From Brachyspira hampsonii 30446 (GTDB lineage Bacteria; Spirochaetota; Brachyspiria; Brachyspirales; Brachyspiraceae), in NCBI RefSeq assembly GCF_000316195.1, contig NZ_JH994111.1, positions 628,571-692,570 on the forward strand: a stretch of DNA of 64,000 bases. Reading direction: 5' to 3'. Shown piece after piece: positions 63,601 through 64,000 of this stretch. The notes beneath the pieces are model-generated. The model did not search any database. It was given only the letters and a program-made list of their open reading frames with translations, and was not told the origin of the DNA. Made by a program: the position numbers and the translations under genes. The stretch's first letter is position 1; every line of letters begins with the position of its first letter.

Positions 63601-64000
63601 AAAATGAAAGGCGATTTCATACCTAAAGAAAAACCTGAAAGAACTATCATTAAAAGATATGAGAAAAATGATAAAAGAAAAATACTTGTTCCTAAATTCG
63701 CTCAATTCTATGACGGCATGATACAAACTCTTTTGGAAAGAAGCGGATATGAACCTATAGCTTTACCAGATCCTGATGTAGAATCTGTAGAATTAGGTTT
63801 AAGATATGCCAATCAAGATATATGTTACCCTGCTACTATTGTAGTTGGTGATATTATAAGAGCAGTTCAAAGCGGACAGTATGATCCTAATGAAATAGCT
63901 GCTGGTATTACTCAGACAGGAGGACAATGCCGTGCTAGTAACTATGCTTCTCTTATAAAAAGAGGTTTAATTAATGCTGGTTATCCAGATGTTCCAGTAG
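60619..64000 (+). CDS. 2-hydroxyacyl-CoA dehydratase activase-related protein, partial
   Basis: Starts at ATG 60619 (AGGAGA RBS) and runs off the right end, so at least 1127 codons. There are two activase (ASKHA ATPase) domains: GIDIGSTTAKMVVYDNDN (~7) with NGNCAGGTGAFIDQM, and a second LGIDSGSTTTKIVII (~330) with EACSSGCGSFIETFARG. The Cys in each loop bind a shared [4Fe-4S] cluster. Next come a CKGCENLCTVTRLKF Cys cluster and a DUF2229-type region with CGYRVQLSSPS-like and ISRPYHIDPLINH-like parts, as in the giant activase proteins. These inject an electron into radical dehydratases. Confidence 0.88.
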   Translation, partial: MEKIFKAGIDIGSTTAKMVVYDNDNMIFKTYVRHNADIKDTLLSILDNLQAMHGDLKLSLAMTGTAGMGVCEKTGVSFVQEVIASSTAIRKIYPYGRTLIDIGGEDAKIIVFDDNFKADIRMNGNCAGGTGAFIDQMATLLNVQPSELSTLAEKSTSIYPMASRCGVFAKTDVQTLISRDIPKADIAKSIFQAVAVQTVNTLAKGFEIKPKILFTGGPLTFLPELRRTFLALLDATEDDMYTVDHPELTAAIGAAFGEAEEQTIIKVSDFTKLVQNISAEVKITNSKTREALFSSQEEYEQWQEEHSKDKVRAADVSTVNGKNTFLGIDSGSTTTKIVIIDEDGQVVLRHYRNNNGNPVGAVTEGLTEIKKELDEKNIKINIARTAVTGYGEDLIKAAFNMDEGIVETMAHYRGAKAFDKDVSFILDIGGQDMKAIFIKDGIIENIEINEACSSGCGSFIETFARGMGYKVADFANIACESASPCDLGSRCTVFMNSKVKQSLREGSSVSDISAGLAKSVTLNCFTKVLKITDTSILGDHIVVQGGTFKNSAVLRSVEKFLDKKVIRPDISELMGAYGCALLALDTYNTKEEDTTFVGLDNLQEANDYERKQLTCKGCENLCTVTRLKFKDLKSFYTGNKCERIFSNKGTGEKKYGMDITQKKLSLLFDRPLAPDSDEIKGTIGIPRVLNMYQNFPFWATILVECGYRVQLSSPSSMAIAEKGSGTVMSDNICFPAKIANGHIYDLIESKVDRIFYPSVVLEKTEDDGSFNSYNCPVVTGYPDVIDSSISPLTKYGIPFDAPTISFLNEDLLYKGCKAYFVKVLGINKKDFDRAFKMALKEQERIKKELKAEGKKIIEHAKETQTPTILIVSRPYHIDPLINHKIPETIASFGINVLTEDGLDIDESLADVQVLTQWSYPNKMFKAALWAAKQNDMKLEVVQINSFGCGPDATTSDEIKSILNAYGKSPTLVKVDEISSPGSIRLRIRSMIESMKMKGDFIPKEKPERTIIKRYEKNDKRKILVPKFAQFYDGMIQTLLERSGYEPIALPDPDVESVELGLRYANQDICYPATIVVGDIIRAVQSGQYDPNEIAAGITQTGGQCRASNYASLIKRGLINAGYPDVPV

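Overview
The window is a 64 kb piece of a very AT-rich bacterial chromosome that looks like a spirochaete, most likely Brachyspira. The evidence is very low GC with many A/T-ending codons, Sec lipoproteins with loose lipoboxes, small outer-membrane proteins ending in aromatic Phe, a selenium-type YedE/TusA pair, and a fused FeoA-FeoB. Genus assignment is inference from gene content and composition. No rRNA, tRNA or CRISPR array was seen.

Layout. 1-9.8 kb: two tandem degenerate NagB-like proteins, a heparinase II/III-fold lipoprotein, a coiled-coil protein, secG, nnrDE and a protein with HU-like, transmembrane and LysM-like segments. 9.9-16.1 kb: trxA, a MarR regulator with a YczE-type membrane protein, an inverted-repeat-bounded intergenic element, fabF-acpP-fabG and a phosphohexomutase. 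16.2-23.3 kb (all minus): a two-domain cNMP-binding protein, a 3-methyladenine glycosylase, an operon of DciA, sigma factor and putative anti-sigma factor, a TPR protein and a cysteine desulfidase (CyuA family). 23.5-26.4 kb: a divergent galactokinase, a six-copy array of a 71-72 bp hairpin-forming unit, and prfB, whose first 25 codons lie in another frame and are joined by the classic RF2 +1 frameshift. 26.4-33.8 kb: two paralogous outer-membrane proteins, a CDP-alcohol phosphatidyltransferase, a Gld-type ABC exporter with a DUF4340 protein, a spermidine/iron-type ABC ATPase and an EamA permease. 33.9-39.4 kb: FeoA-FeoB, a large exported protein, RadC and an XRE regulator. 39.4-49.7 kb is the accessory-looking part: three lipoproteins (two with ankyrin repeats), an Rpn-like nuclease and an AIPR-family presumed phage-defence gene, plus duplicated promoter regions; an acyl-ACP thioesterase and rpiB lie inside it. 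49.7-64 kb: dsbD, a Fe-S flavoprotein, an aldo/keto reductase, rpsF-ssb-rpsR, an exported protein, gatA, TusA-like and YedE, a DUF2262-like protein, a PanD homologue with altered active-site residues, and the start of a giant 2-hydroxyacyl-CoA dehydratase activase.

The least explained signals are the hairpin array directly upstream of prfB, the terminal-inverted-repeat element near 11.7-12.0 kb, the AIPR gene bracketed by near-identical 34-bp promoter copies, and several enzyme homologues that keep the fold but lose catalytic residues (two NagB-like, PanD, GalK, TusA).
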